From Aphrophora alni (lineage: Eukaryota; Arthropoda; Insecta; Hemiptera; Aphrophoridae): 64,000 bases of DNA. Both the position numbers and the translations under genes were made by a program. Of this stretch, positions 27,351-40,245 are shown piece by piece (the stretch's first letter is position 1; every line of letters starts with the position of its first letter). The notes beneath the pieces are model-generated. The model saw nothing but the letters and a program-made list of their open reading frames with translations, ran no database searches and was not told the DNA's origin. The stretch is from positions 106,681,762 through 106,745,761 of the forward strand of contig OY740769.1 of NCBI GenBank assembly GCA_963513935.1. Direction: 5' to 3'.

Positions 27351-28328
27351 ACAGATTGGTTTTTATTTTAGACAAGTTAAAATAATTAATAAATATAATT
27401 AAAGTGTTGTACATTTCTTGATTACTTATATAGAATTTCATGATTTACTTGCATAACCTGTATAGATTTTGTCAAACAGTATTTTTATTGTATTAAATTA
27501 ACATGTGGAATGGGTTTATTGAATGCATTATAAACATTTTACAATACAAAGAAAATATACAAAAATATTGCACAAACTTTCTCACACACCCTTACAAAAC
27601 TAAATATTAACTGAACAAAAAAGCGTCGACATCTTTTCAAAACAGTGCAATTCCTTATCTTTAAAAATATGAAAATGAACTAGGGACGTCTTTAGCTCAA
27701 ATTAAACAGTGTCTCGATCAAATTTTATTTAAAGTTAAAGGCTTCTAACCAAAATTAATATACAAATCCGGAAGTAAAAGAAAATTATAGCTCCATAATA
27801 ATTTGGAAAATCCCAAACTAAAATCAATGACATTTTACTATTACGTATGGTTTGAGATATTGATTTGGGTTATGAGTTTTATATTTTACAAACAATTCAT
27901 TGGAATAATGTCGAGTTTGTAGATATTGTCGAAGTGGTGTTAATTCATAGGCACTTTTTTATAAGGAGCGGACATTTCTACGAAAACCTGATCATCTATT
28001 GATGACATATCTAAAGCCCTACCTCGTAAATGTGAGATAGAAAATACTAAAAATATCTATAGAACTACACAATAATTTATTTGATCCTACTTTAGTGCAT
28101 ACAATATTTTAATACACCATGTTGATTTATTACTTTTTGAAATTGTTCGAAGAAACGTCCTAATTTACCTATAATTCTTTAAATATATATGTTTTATATA
28201 TTCCATGAATATATTCATTTCATCTAATTGATTATAAGCTAAAGAATTGGATGCTATTCAATCTACATTTTATAAACATCTTCTAAATGAGTTATTACTC
28301 GTGTAAACCAGTTCTGTTGATTTCTCAA
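27351..28328. other. noncoding AT-rich DNA
   Basis: No gene or repeat recognised. Confidence 0.55.
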
Positions 28329-28535
28329 TTACAGCATTTCGCCAATTACACTAGAATGAAAATAAAAAGGAAATTGGAAGCCTTCAATAATTAGTTTTGG
28401 GATCATGCCAAACAGCTGGGGCAAGCCTAACACAATTAAGCTGGGCCAATCGTTGTGTAGAATATCAAGGCTTAGAACGGTTGTTTCAGACGTCAGGACG
28501 TCTGAGAAGCTGAAAAAAGAACTGCAGTACTCCAG
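28329..28535 (-). CDS. unassigned coding-like segment, 68 codons, no ATG
   Basis: A stop-bounded minus-strand frame containing SETTVLSLDILHNDWPSL followed by VLGLPQLFGMIPKLIIEG. Its middle has mixed codons richer in GC than the flanks. Just inside its start, the minus strand reads TTCTTTTTTCAG followed by CTTCTCAG, a good match to a splice acceptor with its polypyrimidine tract, so it could be a terminal exon ending at the TAA (28329-28331). A perfect 9-bp inverted repeat with a 2-bp spacer lies at 28486-28505 inside it. I do not recognise the family. Chance remains quite possible for a frame of this length. Confidence 0.25.
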   Translation of the reverse strand: MEYCSSFFSFSDVLTSETTVLSLDILHNDWPSLIVLGLPQLFGMIPKLIIEGFQFPFYFHSSVIGEML

Positions 28536-30465
28536 CTAAAATAAATTTTCATTTGTCGCAGAAAGGCTTGAATCTAGTATTTTATTATGTTAATTATAAT
28601 GTGCTTTTTTAATCACTCTCATGTAGACACATACACATAAATAATATTCGTTTATGTTTTAAAAATCTAAATTGTTTATATATTCTCAGTAAGATAAACT
28701 CCTATCTATGTAAAGATATAAGAGTATTTGTATGTTTTTCTCCTGTTATGATGGTTTTCCTTCTTCATTAATCTTACGGGCACAAAATCTTATGAGAGGT
28801 TGAACAACGAAAAGCAATAAACGGTACACAACTCTTCTATTTCACCCATATAAAAATGTATAAATGATATTCACTGTTATAAATTTTATATGAAAAAAGT
28901 TTTATTGTAGACCTTTGACAGACTTATTTTGGGTCAAATGTATAAATATAAACGGTTTTTAGGTTTTTCTACCGATAACGCCCGAATCGGTGACCAATAT
29001 GTTTTTATTGTTGTTTTTTAAAGGCCACATTTAGCAACATTTGATTAATCGAAGAACCGATTTTGAGCTAATCGAAAATTTGATCACAATAAGTTTTCAC
29101 CTTTAGGCTGTAGGGTTACCGTACTGTGAACGGTTAGACGTTAATTTCAAATGCCTCATTTTTGAACTCGCAGTCTCAAAACTGATATATCGAACAAAAA
29201 CACAATATAGATATTTTTTCTGTAGCCAGCGTGCACATGTTTCGCCGCATTTCAGATTAGATAAGTGGTTTAATAATAAGAATTTTATTTTTCATAGTTT
29301 ATAATTCCACTAATCGCCAGTGACTGATTGGCAGATTTATTAAATTGATTTAGTACAATTAAAACATATGGGTAGACTATAGGTTCAGGAATTATCTGTT
29401 AGAAAGGTAAAATATACTACGTGGGTCGTAGTGAAATTTCAAATATTTCAAAATCAACCTAAACATGTAGACCAACATATATAATCGAAACCAATGGGCT
29501 AAGTTGTAAGTAATAGAAAGTTAAGAGTCATTTGGAATAAACTAAATCAAACCCGATATGATTCAGTTACCCTCGGGGAGATGAAGGCTACTATTTAGCA
29601 AATTTTGACCAACATCGTTATTGTTGATTTAAAAAATTATAATTTTAAGTTAGTCTCATCGAGAAAATGAAAGACAAAAACGATCCACATAACAAATAAA
29701 ACAATTCACTCGTATGGAATGTAAAGGCGACAGACCCATCACAAAACTAATAACGATAATAAACTTCCTCTATATCTGACAAAGTAATTAAATGGTAATA
29801 ACATATAATAATCTTAATGTTGTAATATATTTTCCGAATGGATAGTACTTTGTATAAGTGGAAGGTTTAGTCGTATACTCTATGACTAGACCACAATAAC
29901 TCACCCTTTAGCACCATGCACTTCCGGAAAGACTAAAATAATTGAGGTAGGGCACGGAGGCCTAACACATGTGCGTTTACTTTAATGGTTATTGTTGGAC
30001 TTCTACCAGGTGTTAATTGTATGGGATTACAACGGATATCTTATCGAATCGAACCTAAACTATTATGCTCTTAGTAGTTTAGAATCGTGACTGTCCTTAA
30101 GGAGATACGAAAAGAGCATTGGAATTAAACATTTCCTCATTGTTCCAATCATCACTAAATTAGAAACGATTAATATAAACCGAAAGGTTTTGATGAGTTT
30201 CCAAAATTTTTTTTTTTTGGATTTTTGTCCGTTGAACATTACAGTTTGAAAATTTGTCTTCATTGACCTTTTATAAAGTAATAATTAAAAAAATTGTTCA
30301 CGGTGAAATGTATTTTTTAATGACCCAACTTAAACTCACTTAAACTCAGTCAAAATCTTCTTTTAATATTCAAATATTATGCTTAAGTATTTGAAACTAT
30401 TCCAATATAGTACGTTTTTTTTTTTACTTTCTCATAGACATACTATAAAGTTATGTAATGGGTAA
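28536..30465. other. noncoding AT-rich DNA
   Basis: No gene recognised. The minus frame 30063-30263 is Lys/Phe-rich from A/T runs. Confidence 0.55.
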
Positions 30466-30800
30466 AGAGAAACCGATGTCGAGTTTTCGCGCAGTCCCCA
30501 GAGCTCAAACAAGTATTTTTTAATTTTTTTATGACGACTGTCCTGTCATTTATACAGTGTTGTATAGGACTATAGCCCAAATGAGTGAACAGATTTGGTA
30601 TTTAGGCCATATATCGAGACGTTTTAATAATTAATTTTAATAAATCAAAATTTGGAGATAGCTGCTATAAGATCAAACAAAAAAGTTTTGATTTACTCAA
30701 AATCAGATCTAACGATTTTGATCAAACTTTGTTGAAATGTAGTTTCTAAAGACCGTAACAATAGGTTTTTGTCCCCACCCCTCCCCCCCAAAAAGCTGGT
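30466..30800 (+). repeat. dispersed repeat, copy 2
   Basis: Ordered phrases shared with 13839-14060: ACCGATGTCGAGTTTT, then TATGACGACTGTC, then TAGCCCAAA, a GATTTTGATCAAACTTTG phrase, and a C-rich stretch (CCCCACCCCTCCCCCCC) near 30773-30789. Both copies have the same orientation. Divergence is high, so exact ends cannot be set by eye. Confidence 0.5.
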
Positions 30801-31740
30801 TAGTAAACTGTCCGTTAAAATAATAAAAACATAATAATTATAAAATTAAAAAAGTAAATAAAAAATTGGTCATGAATCTGTTATACAGAATGTGACAGAA
30901 TGAAACCAACATACTCCACACATGTATTCCTTGCATCAAAATAATTAAAAAAGTTCACATGAAAATATGTCCGAAACGCTTCGTATCCAGAAAATCCGCT
31001 ATTTTGTATTTTTTAAAATATTGTAACTTTGGAAGTAGATAACAAATTGAGTTCAAATTTGTCGTACGATTTATTATGTAACTTTTTACAAGTGTAGCAA
31101 AAACAAAAACTTTATTTTTATAGTTTCAAAACGGCGGCCGTTAAAAATGTGTAAATTTCGAATAACTCGAAATTCGTTCAACAAAATAACAAGAGACAAA
31201 ATGTTTTCCTTATTTCATTTTATATTAAATATTTTAAAATTTTTATTATTTTGGTTCAAAGAATAGAACTGTGAAGTATGTCTTATTCCTCCTGGTACAC
31301 ATTATGAGACGTAATTTTTTTCAAAATGTGTTCTACCAATTTCGTTAAATTTTTGTGAAATGTCAAAACAAATTACCACAACTACTGTGCCAAATATTAA
31401 GTAAACGGAAATATTACGAATAGTAAAAGTAAGTTCTGTAATACTTGACAACACAAATGAACCTATTTACTGCCATAAAAGGTCGATTTCATTTATATAC
31501 GATTCGTGTTTAGGAAAAGTAATCACAAGCAAAAAAACCTTAAGCTCTATTAGTAAATATCTGTAAATATTTTGGAATAAGTTGATAAGGGTTCTTTACC
31601 AGTTTATTTCCCCAACTTGTCTTGAGACAAAATATAAGTAATAAAAATAAACTTTTTCTTTAATACGTATAACTAGTGTAAATACATTTTTGGTATATCA
31701 TGCAGGCGTTGATAAGAAGGTTCTTTTATTTTGCTTTCAC
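30801..31740. other. noncoding DNA, possibly old repeat
   Basis: Around 31125-31145 GTTTCAAAACGGCGGCCGTT resembles the GTTTCAAGATGGCGGCAGTT of the mariner-like inverted repeats, and the surrounding layout is similar. This may be a very old relative of those ends, but I cannot align it reliably. Confidence 0.35.
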
Positions 31741-31743
31741 AGC

Positions 31744-31773
31744 TGTTTCGGCATTTCTTCTACCATCGTCAGA
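31744..31773 (-). ncRNA. hammerhead-ribozyme-like motif, weak
   Basis: The minus strand reads CTGACGA, then TGGTAGAAGAAATGCC, then GAAAC. CTGANGA and GAAAC are the conserved hammerhead core strands, and GGTA can pair with TGCC as a short stem II. One unpaired T between CTGACGA and the stem departs from the consensus, and I could not establish stems I and III. Penelope-like retroelements are known to carry hammerhead motifs, which is why the match is recorded. It lies next to a pair of inverted segments (31785-31847 and 32219-32285). Confidence 0.25.
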
Positions 31774-31784
31774 TGACACACACT

Positions 31785-32285
31785 GAATAATAGTGTTCAT
31801 GATTATTTTTGATTTTATCAGAAAGTACAATATGTTTTGCACAGTTTATCTTTCCTTCCGAACATGAATGTATTTAGTGTGATCGTTATAGGATACGTGG
31901 TTTTCTGCAATTAAATTTGCTTTGGATAGTCCATTGTTCTCTTGAATGTACAGTTACCTATCCGGGAGATATTGTCGAGGATAATGCTTGTATAATCGAG
32001 AACGTTTAACCCGAATTGACCTGAACTTGATTTAACAAGTTATGACGCATGCCACATTGTGTCAACTGGAATCGTTGGCGCGACTTAAGGTTTACTTGGC
32101 GTGTTCCGTATTTAGTTTCTAGAGTAGAATATGAGAAGAGAAGTAGGTATAATAGACAGCTAAACAGTAATGTAAAAGAATTACTGATGTGAATATATTT
32201 TGTAGTTGAAATGAATTAAACTGTGTAAAATCGTTGCACTTGGTTTTTCACACACTCATTCATAAAATCAAAAATAATATTCATA
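31785..32285. repeat. imperfect inverted repeat, about 65-bp arms
   Basis: AAACTGTGCAAAACA (minus strand, from about 31847) and AAACTGTGTAAAATCG (plus strand, from 32219) begin two arms that both continue to ATAAAATCAAAAATAAT. The arms enclose about 370 bp without an ORF. This may be a small foldback element. Confidence 0.4.
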
Positions 32286-35200
32286 ATTTCTCCTGTTATA
32301 CTTTAGAAGAATTAATGGTTTCTCTTTATTATTGATTTTTTGCCCAAGTATTTATTAAGGACGATAAATTGGTCCTTCTTTGTTGACGTTTTGAAAAGTT
32401 GATTTAAAAAAAAACTCTAATAGCTATTTAAATAGAGCCGAAGTTTGCATCGCTTTTGCCTCACCTTCGCTTTACCTAAGCGTAAATTTCATCGATTATA
32501 ATGACGGTAGAAAAAGTTCATTGACTTTTTTATAAATTATTCCTGAATCATTATTTTATTTTACTTGCGATTTGACACACTTAGCACATCAATTTTCACA
32601 TTTCAAAAAAATTAGAATGGGATAGTTGGATCCGATTTTGAGAAATTAGGTCTTTTACATCATAAAACATTACTAAAAACAAATTAATTCTTTATGTTTG
32701 AATTTTTGAATTTATTAAACAACATTTTTTTTCTATTCAGTAATGAGCTCTCCACTCAAGAAATCCAAATTGGTAAATTGGCGGGTTATATTAAAAATGT
32801 GTTAATTCCTCTAGTTTTAATTCAAAATATCCAGTATGATTACCTTTTAAAGTTTTTTTTTTAAACTTTTGCACTTATAGAATACATCTGTTTCAATCAC
32901 CCTGTAGGCTAAAATAATTCAGTTAGATAATTATTGTAATGTGTACACATAGGCCTGGGTATAAATTTGTACACCATCGTAATTCCACAATTTGTTTAAA
33001 GTTAGGAATTTTGGAACTAGTTTCGCAGAATTTAAAAATTCAACAACACTCGCAAATGTATCTTATATTTAAAAAACAAAACTTTCTCAAGGTTCATAAA
33101 CTGTAAATGTAACAATGACATCTAGTGAACTTCGACCTTTTTGATAATCATCGAAACCTCTTAATTTCAAATAATATTTTGATGTCACATATTGAAACAA
33201 GTGTGAGAGCCCCTAGACAGCTCATGTCAAGATATTGTACAACTAGGCTGCGTCAGTATGTTGACACGAGTATTGTAAACAGTGACGGGGCGTATGATAT
33301 GTGTCTGATGTTTAGACAAGACAATCTGATGTAGTTACATCATTGGAATTATATAGTTGTTTATAAGACATCTCATCCAATAAATAGATAATACTCATGT
33401 AAAAAAAACATGATTTCATTTATCGTCTTTAAACTCATAATTTCAGTCTAATAATAAAGCATTGTAAGAGAAACAAAGTACCATATTTGGTTCTAGACTG
33501 GTAACACTAAAAACGAACTTAGGAATGTTTTCACATTAATTGTATTTGGTTATATATGTCAAATTTATTGAACGGATTTTGAAAACAAAATACCGTATTT
33601 GAACGGGAAAAGCGAGGCTGTGTTCACTCGACCACTTGGTATAGGCTACGCCTTGATATTTATTACGTAGTTGCGCCCAAACGTGTGGACCAATCGTTAT
33701 GAAACTAGAAATAACGTCCTTGCAACAAAGCCTAACGATGTAATTACAAGATGTTTTTATTATTTTTTCTGTTTTAAAATAGCAAACATTAAAACACGGT
33801 TCCAAGTAGAGTAAGAGGCAGCAGAATTGGCCGAACATTCATTTCGCCCTCGTACTGCATACTATCCTGCGTAAAAACATGGTTTCATAACTGACTGAGA
33901 TTGAGCGTATGAGAATCAAAAATTTATATTATTTATTAATTTTTTTCTACTACAATCATGTTTATATAAACAATCAAATCATGTGTACATAGGAATATTT
34001 ATATTGTGTTTAGTTTAATATTAAAGTTAGTTGTTATTAGACCTAACTACAGCATCCTCAAGGTAGGAATATGTCTAGGGTGGAGAGGAAAAGAAGGGGC
34101 CCCACACTTTTTTTGTTGCGTTTATTTTCAGCAGTACAACCCCTATAAAAAATATAGACCTTAAATGTGTCTGTGTAAACACGTGCCATACTTTCGTTTC
34201 TTTATCGGTGTAAATAAAAAAAAAAGTTTACAAAAGTCTGTCACGAAGACAAAACTTCGTGATGAGTTTGTAACTTTAGGAATTTAATGTAGCTAAGCAG
34301 TAACTTGTGTACCTAGTTTTTTTGGAATGGGTTGTACCGTCAAGTCAGGCTAGGGAAGCAAGTAGAAGGGAGGACACGCCCTTTACACCAGACACAATCC
34401 TAGTCTGAGGCTACTGTATCTTTAACAATAATATGAATAATTATTTTAAATATAAGTACAGTATCAATATAATGTAGTATTTCTTACTGTAATTAACCTG
34501 TAACATTGAGTAAACTTATACATTGATATTACTTATGTTTTAACACAGTAACTACAAGTATTTATTACTGTTATTTATGGATTTGCATTGAATTGCATCT
34601 GTTTCATTAACATTATACTGTACATGAATACCTGATAAATAATGGACAAAATTATATTATCTTACTTAATGCTCATATTAAAATTAATTTATAATATATA
34701 AATAACTTTAGTCATGAAAGTAGTCTGCATGATAGTTTCTGTGTTTTCTTGAATTTATTTGCTTCAACCATGTTTCAGAAATTTCGTTTGTATACGCTGG
34801 CTCTAACATTTATAATGTTATATCCACAAACAACTTGCTGATGGGGTATTACTATAGTAGATGGGGTGGAAGGTATAATATAGTAACAGTTAGATTATGT
34901 CACTTTTTGGAACCCCCATTAAAAACACAGCACTCGTACATTATTTTTATATGAATATTTAAGTATTTGGAGATAGAAATATTGGATTTCTTGATTGGAA
35001 AGTTCATTACTGGATAGACAAAATGTTGTTTAATACATTCAAAAAATGAAACTTAAAAAATAATTTTTTTTAGTAATGTTTAAAGAAACATTTTTAGTAA
35101 TAGCGATCTATGGAGTAATGTCCTTAGAAGGGTAATAGTGTTGGCTCCGCTTACTTAGCTCCATCCTTCTCTACTAGGACGTGGGTGTCCGCTTCAAAAT

Positions 35201-36094
35201 CAATGTTTTAACTGTTGAATAAATAATTTTTATTCGTGATATGAATAAAATTTGGACTTTAATCTTTGTTAAATTTTAGTCTTTATTTTTATTATTTTAA
35301 ATTATTCTTTTAAAACTGTTTAACGTTTACTACGTAATACCCCTCTAGTAATGGTTGTTATATAATATTTAGCGTTTTAATTTTATTAACAAAACAAATA
35401 ATTTACCCATACAAGGCCAAGTTATTTTTAAATAGAGTTGCCTATTATTATATCAGTTCGATAAGACAGTAAGTCCTAAATAATACCTGTTGATCTTATC
35501 ATAATGATAAGCGAGTACCTAACGTTTTAGATAAATAAAGAGCCAAATCAGACAATTAACATCTCATTTGATACCATTGTTCTTCAAATTTGTAAAACCA
35601 AGTATTACGTATGTATAGATTATTTATGTACTGTTAAATCTAATTTTTAATACTTTCAGTATATAAATTAACTTTAAAACTCCTGAATCACGTTTGACAA
35701 TCGCAGTTAAAGCCCCATTTGCACCTGGACTTCCGAGAACATAACTACGCTTAGGCTGTAAGCCGATGAATAACAGAGTTATCGATAAAAAATAAAAATT
35801 GTCTAGAATATCCTCTGGCTAACACCAGTTATTTATTATTACAGCTTGTAAATTAAGGACAAATTGTATTATTAAGGAATGGTAATACATTTGTTTTGGG
35901 TAGATCATTACTAGAAAAGTAACACAAAATTGTGTGTTAAGACATTTTTTTTAAGAAGGATTTTAACTGAATTTCTCTAAACACTAATCTGCCAACATTT
36001 TTTCATCTTGAAGAATAATAATATTTTTCTTTAAAATGTTATTAATTTTTAGTTCTGTAACAGGAGTAAAAACATCAAAATGATGCTGTTCAAA

Positions 36095-36096
<2 letters not shown>
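32286..36096. other. noncoding AT-rich DNA
   Basis: Nearly 4 kb without a supported gene. A GC-richer stretch at about 33600-33760, with CCACACGTTTGGGCGCAAC on the minus strand, underlies the minus ORF 33536-33838; its translation shows no domain. The plus ORF 33125-33334 is likewise unassigned. Confidence 0.5.

Positions 36097-36148
<52 letters not shown>
36097..36148. repeat. (TA)26 microsatellite
   Basis: A 52-bp uninterrupted TA run. The minus frame 35984-36169 is its Tyr-Ile translation and not a gene. Confidence 0.97.
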
Positions 36149-36151
<3 letters not shown>

Positions 36152-39100
36152 TCTACCCATGCTTTTCAATTTTACATATCATATCAATATCTAATACTGT
36201 AGTAGACAATATTTATCATTTAAGTATATCATTATAGGCTTACTTCAATTCATTGGTAAATATTACGGTTTAGGAATAATTGACAAAAACAAAAATTAAC
36301 CTTAAAAGTTCGATTTTAATTCAATAAGATTTATCTTGTGGACGTGGCTAAGCAAGCTTTTTTTTAAATATACTGGATTTGGTAAATTGTGGGGACACCC
36401 TGTTGTTGCATTTTTAACTGGCGAACCCTGGAAATACATTCTCAGGACAAATATAATTGTACTTTGTTTAGTATAGGTTAACTACAATGGCCCCAAAATG
36501 GGATATTTTGAGAGCAGTTAAAAATTTTTTTTAATGTAAAGCTTCATCGAGTGTTGATAAAAGAAGAAGAACGGAGAACCTCAATTTGATCACAAATGGC
36601 TGTTGATTGAAATCTTAAGATCTGTATCTACATTAATATTAAAAAAAAATACTGTTATACTGTAGTCAGTAAATAATTACTGTATTTCACCATTTATACT
36701 TTACGTCGTTACTTGTAAAAGAAAGCTTACAAAAGTAATAACAGTATTATTTCCGCGTTCAACAACTAAACAGACCTTAAACATAGTTAATGATACCTAG
36801 ATGGTAATTAGATGTTATGAAAATTTCAATTGGCCGACATTTTTGATGGATTGAGATAGAGACATCTAGTTTTCACCGTTATTCTTCTTTTATCAAGACC
36901 TTTACGAATAAGTGACACTCGTTGAGGATTTACAATTAACATTCTTTAGCTGCAAAGTTGGCCTATATTCAAAAAGTACATTTTATTACCTAAATAGGTG
37001 TCCTGAAGTTTGGTTTTAATAGCTTCAATCATTAGAAAGGTAAAAGAATGGGTCCACACTTTTGCCTAAGTCTGTATAATTTTTTTAAAGACAGTCCATG
37101 TTTAATTCACGTTTTGAAAGACAACATTTTTATAACGATTAATTTGTAATGTTTTTGCACAGTTTATTACGTCTGATTTTGTTACGTAAATCTGGCGCCT
37201 GTACGTACTGTATTGGTAATTTATTGTCAAATACATGCGCTATCTTCAAAGCTTACCGTAATATTCCGACTATTAGACAAAACTGGAACCATTCCAACAA
37301 CAATTAATCATGATTATACCATCATTCGTGTTTTCTGGTTTTATGTTAACAATGAACAATGTTTTGATATTGAGACTCGTTGATCAGCTTTGAAATGAAT
37401 GTTGAATATATTATCAATGGCTTGTAGGAAGCTATCGATGTGTCATGCTCGTAGTTTTCCATTTACAGAATGGAAAGGTATTATGGAAATTTATTCCAGT
37501 GTAGTTGTATACATTAGTTTATTTCTAATGTAGGCCTATATTATCTGGTTAGATTAAGTATGTATGAGATCGATAATAAGTCGTAGTAGGCCTACAACGG
37601 ATGGTGTCATTAATTATATTCTCAGTTTGTGAAACGTAAAGTTTCGTTCTTAAGATTTATTGTAAGTTACGAGTTTTTAATCTTACGTTTTACAACACGT
37701 GATTTTTCAAATTTTGTGTATTTATTTTTATTCGGACTTCATTTCAAACTATGGAACCAAGGAATCGATCCTTTGTTCAAATGGATAGCTTGGAAAAATA
37801 AATTAGTTAAATCTTAACTTGAAATTTTTGGATACACGTATATTAGAGAATTAACTGGTTCATTTAACTGATATACTATTTTAGAAACCCTCTCCAGACC
37901 AAAATTTTTTTTTCTAAACCTCAACAGTAATTTTTTTAAATTTCCTAATTTAACAATATTTTTGTAAGATTAAAATTTTCGTCTAATCAAGTTCAACAAA
38001 AACAAAATTATAGTTGCCAACTTTACAATAATTTTTTTTGCCGTTTACTTAATCAAAACAAAATTACTAAAAATCAAATATAACTGATATTATTACTAGC
38101 GAATCGAACAATTTAATCTAACAGCTGTTGTGAAGTAGACTCATTGGAGATGCCAGTAATAGTCTAGGACCTAGAACGATTGGTCATAGTTTCGATGGAT
38201 GTACTACACGCACGTATGACAGGCAAGTTTATTCATATTTAATTTCGAAAGTTGTTTTAAACTTGAAGGTTTAACCTTCAAGAATATAAAAATTCCAAGT
38301 GTAAAATAAATCAATTTTGGGGTTATAAAGTTTGTAAAATTTTCTTTAAAAATAATATTAATATAACACATATTCCTTTTAACTGTTAAATTTAAAAAAA
38401 AAGAAAAAAAGTTCTTTGCCTATTCCGTCTGACTATTGTTACCGTAAGTAATAAATGTTAACTTTTTGTTTTTAAATATTATTATTTGGTAGTTTATTTA
38501 TTAGACTAGCTGTAGTTCCTGCTATGTTTTTTAATCATTATTTCACTAGTTGTAAATAAAACAAGTATTCTTATTAATAATAACTGTGACTGTTTTTTAA
38601 GACAATTTCTTTCTAGCTGTGATATGGTGCTATGGTTCATCAATAATCGACAGACTCGAGGCTCCGCGCAGATTTTATTTAATCTCTTTTAATTGCCCTT
38701 GACAACAATACATTGTCTGTCATGTGTTAAGATTGAAGCTGCATCGGTCGCTATTATTAATGTATTAGTCAATTTTGCAATACGGTAGACATAAAATAAT
38801 TACCTGTCCAAGTGTTCTTTGCATGGAAAGAATAACATTTGTTATCATTTTTTTTACCTTAGCTTCTAGATGAGGTAAGAAGCAGTCTGATCTGCCTTAT
38901 CTTTAATGAAGGAATGTACAGAGTGATAAATTGTGGTTGTTGCACATAGTATTAAAAAAATGTAAACACGTCTAATGGTTATAAAGAAAATTGTTATCAT
39001 GTATCAAAAACAGAGTTGTAACAAGTTGCATATCTTAACTTGTATTTATGATAAAAAATAACATTGTCAAACTTTGTACATGTGATTCTTTAATCTATCC

Positions 39101-40245
39101 ACAGATTCCAACAAAGCTGTTCCAATGTGCAGGTTGTTCGTTAAATCATAAAACAAAGCTCAATATAACAACTGATTTTCATTTTAATTAAGTAAAAACC
39201 TGCATATTGTCAAACTACAATACAAATAGTATGTTCAGTATTTGGATGAAAAACAATACAAAATATTTGATTTTATTGTTTAATTCAAACAAGTTTTAAT
39301 CCTCTTTTCTCTCCACTCTTCAGTTTACAGTTATTAAATTTTTGAAAGATTATGACTACAGTACTTATAAATTATGTTGTTCAACTGTATCTACTATTTT
39401 GTTCTACAAGCCATCAGTATGTACTTTTGTTTTAGACAATTTACATCAAACACGTCTTTAACAATGCAGTTAAAAGGTGCTATTCTCATTAATTTTCTCT
39501 TACAAAATTAATAAATAGATGGACAGAAATACGTCTCTAATTGTGATTACACAATGAACTTTCGAGCGTATTCTGTCAGGGCAGCATTTTCTGATAGTGG
39601 CTTTTCTTTTACGAGGGCAATTGTACTTCTTTTTTTCTCCCACTACAACAATTTCGCTTTCTGATTATTTTGGGTTACTCTTTAGAACATGAATTTTAAA
39701 GAAATATGCTTTAGTACCAGACTGTGCCCAATTTAGAAGACAATTTCGCTGAAAATTAAGAATGAATCCTTATTCAGAGAAAATATAACAATATTTTTTT
39801 AAATGACATCAATTGTTGACATATTTATTCATTAGGATAAATTAAATGTTGCTTCAAAAGTCTAATTTATAATATTTTTCCTGCAAATCAGTTTTTGTTA
39901 TTTTAAAATTTCTCTTACATTTCCCATACATTTCACGATAATTAAACTCATATTTCATAAAAATCAGTTCAATGGGTATTTTTATACGAATGTATTATTT
40001 GTCAATATCTAATTTTGGTTATATGGTCGGTCATGTCGACTTTTCTTGACTCATATTTCATTGAAATTTGCTCACCAGACTTTCAGAATGTATCTATTTA
40101 GCCATATTGTAAACTCTTTAGATTGTTAGCAATTGTTTTGCCTACATTACACACACCAGTAATTACACCCCTGTTTGTATTCTTTTGTAAGAAAAAAGTC
40201 CCGGAAATGGCAACAAGAGACAAACTTTCAGAAATAATTTTTTTC
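36149..40245. other. noncoding AT-rich DNA
   Basis: About 4 kb with no gene. TAGGCCTA occurs at 37531-37538 and 37587-37594. GGGGACACCCTGTTGTTGCA near 36390 resembles the end of a Tc1/mariner-like element, but no partner end was found. The 62-codon frame at 37629-37817 (+) has no recognisable motif. Confidence 0.5.

Noticed and set aside
33536..33838. 100-codon minus ORF as a gene
   Set aside because: It combines a GC-richer repeat-like stretch with AT-rich ends. The translation has no domain and the ORF length is within what chance allows over 64 kb.
36380..36420. GGGGACACCCTGTTGTTGC as the end of a second mariner-like element
   Set aside because: No matching inverted end or transposase was found within several kilobases on either side.
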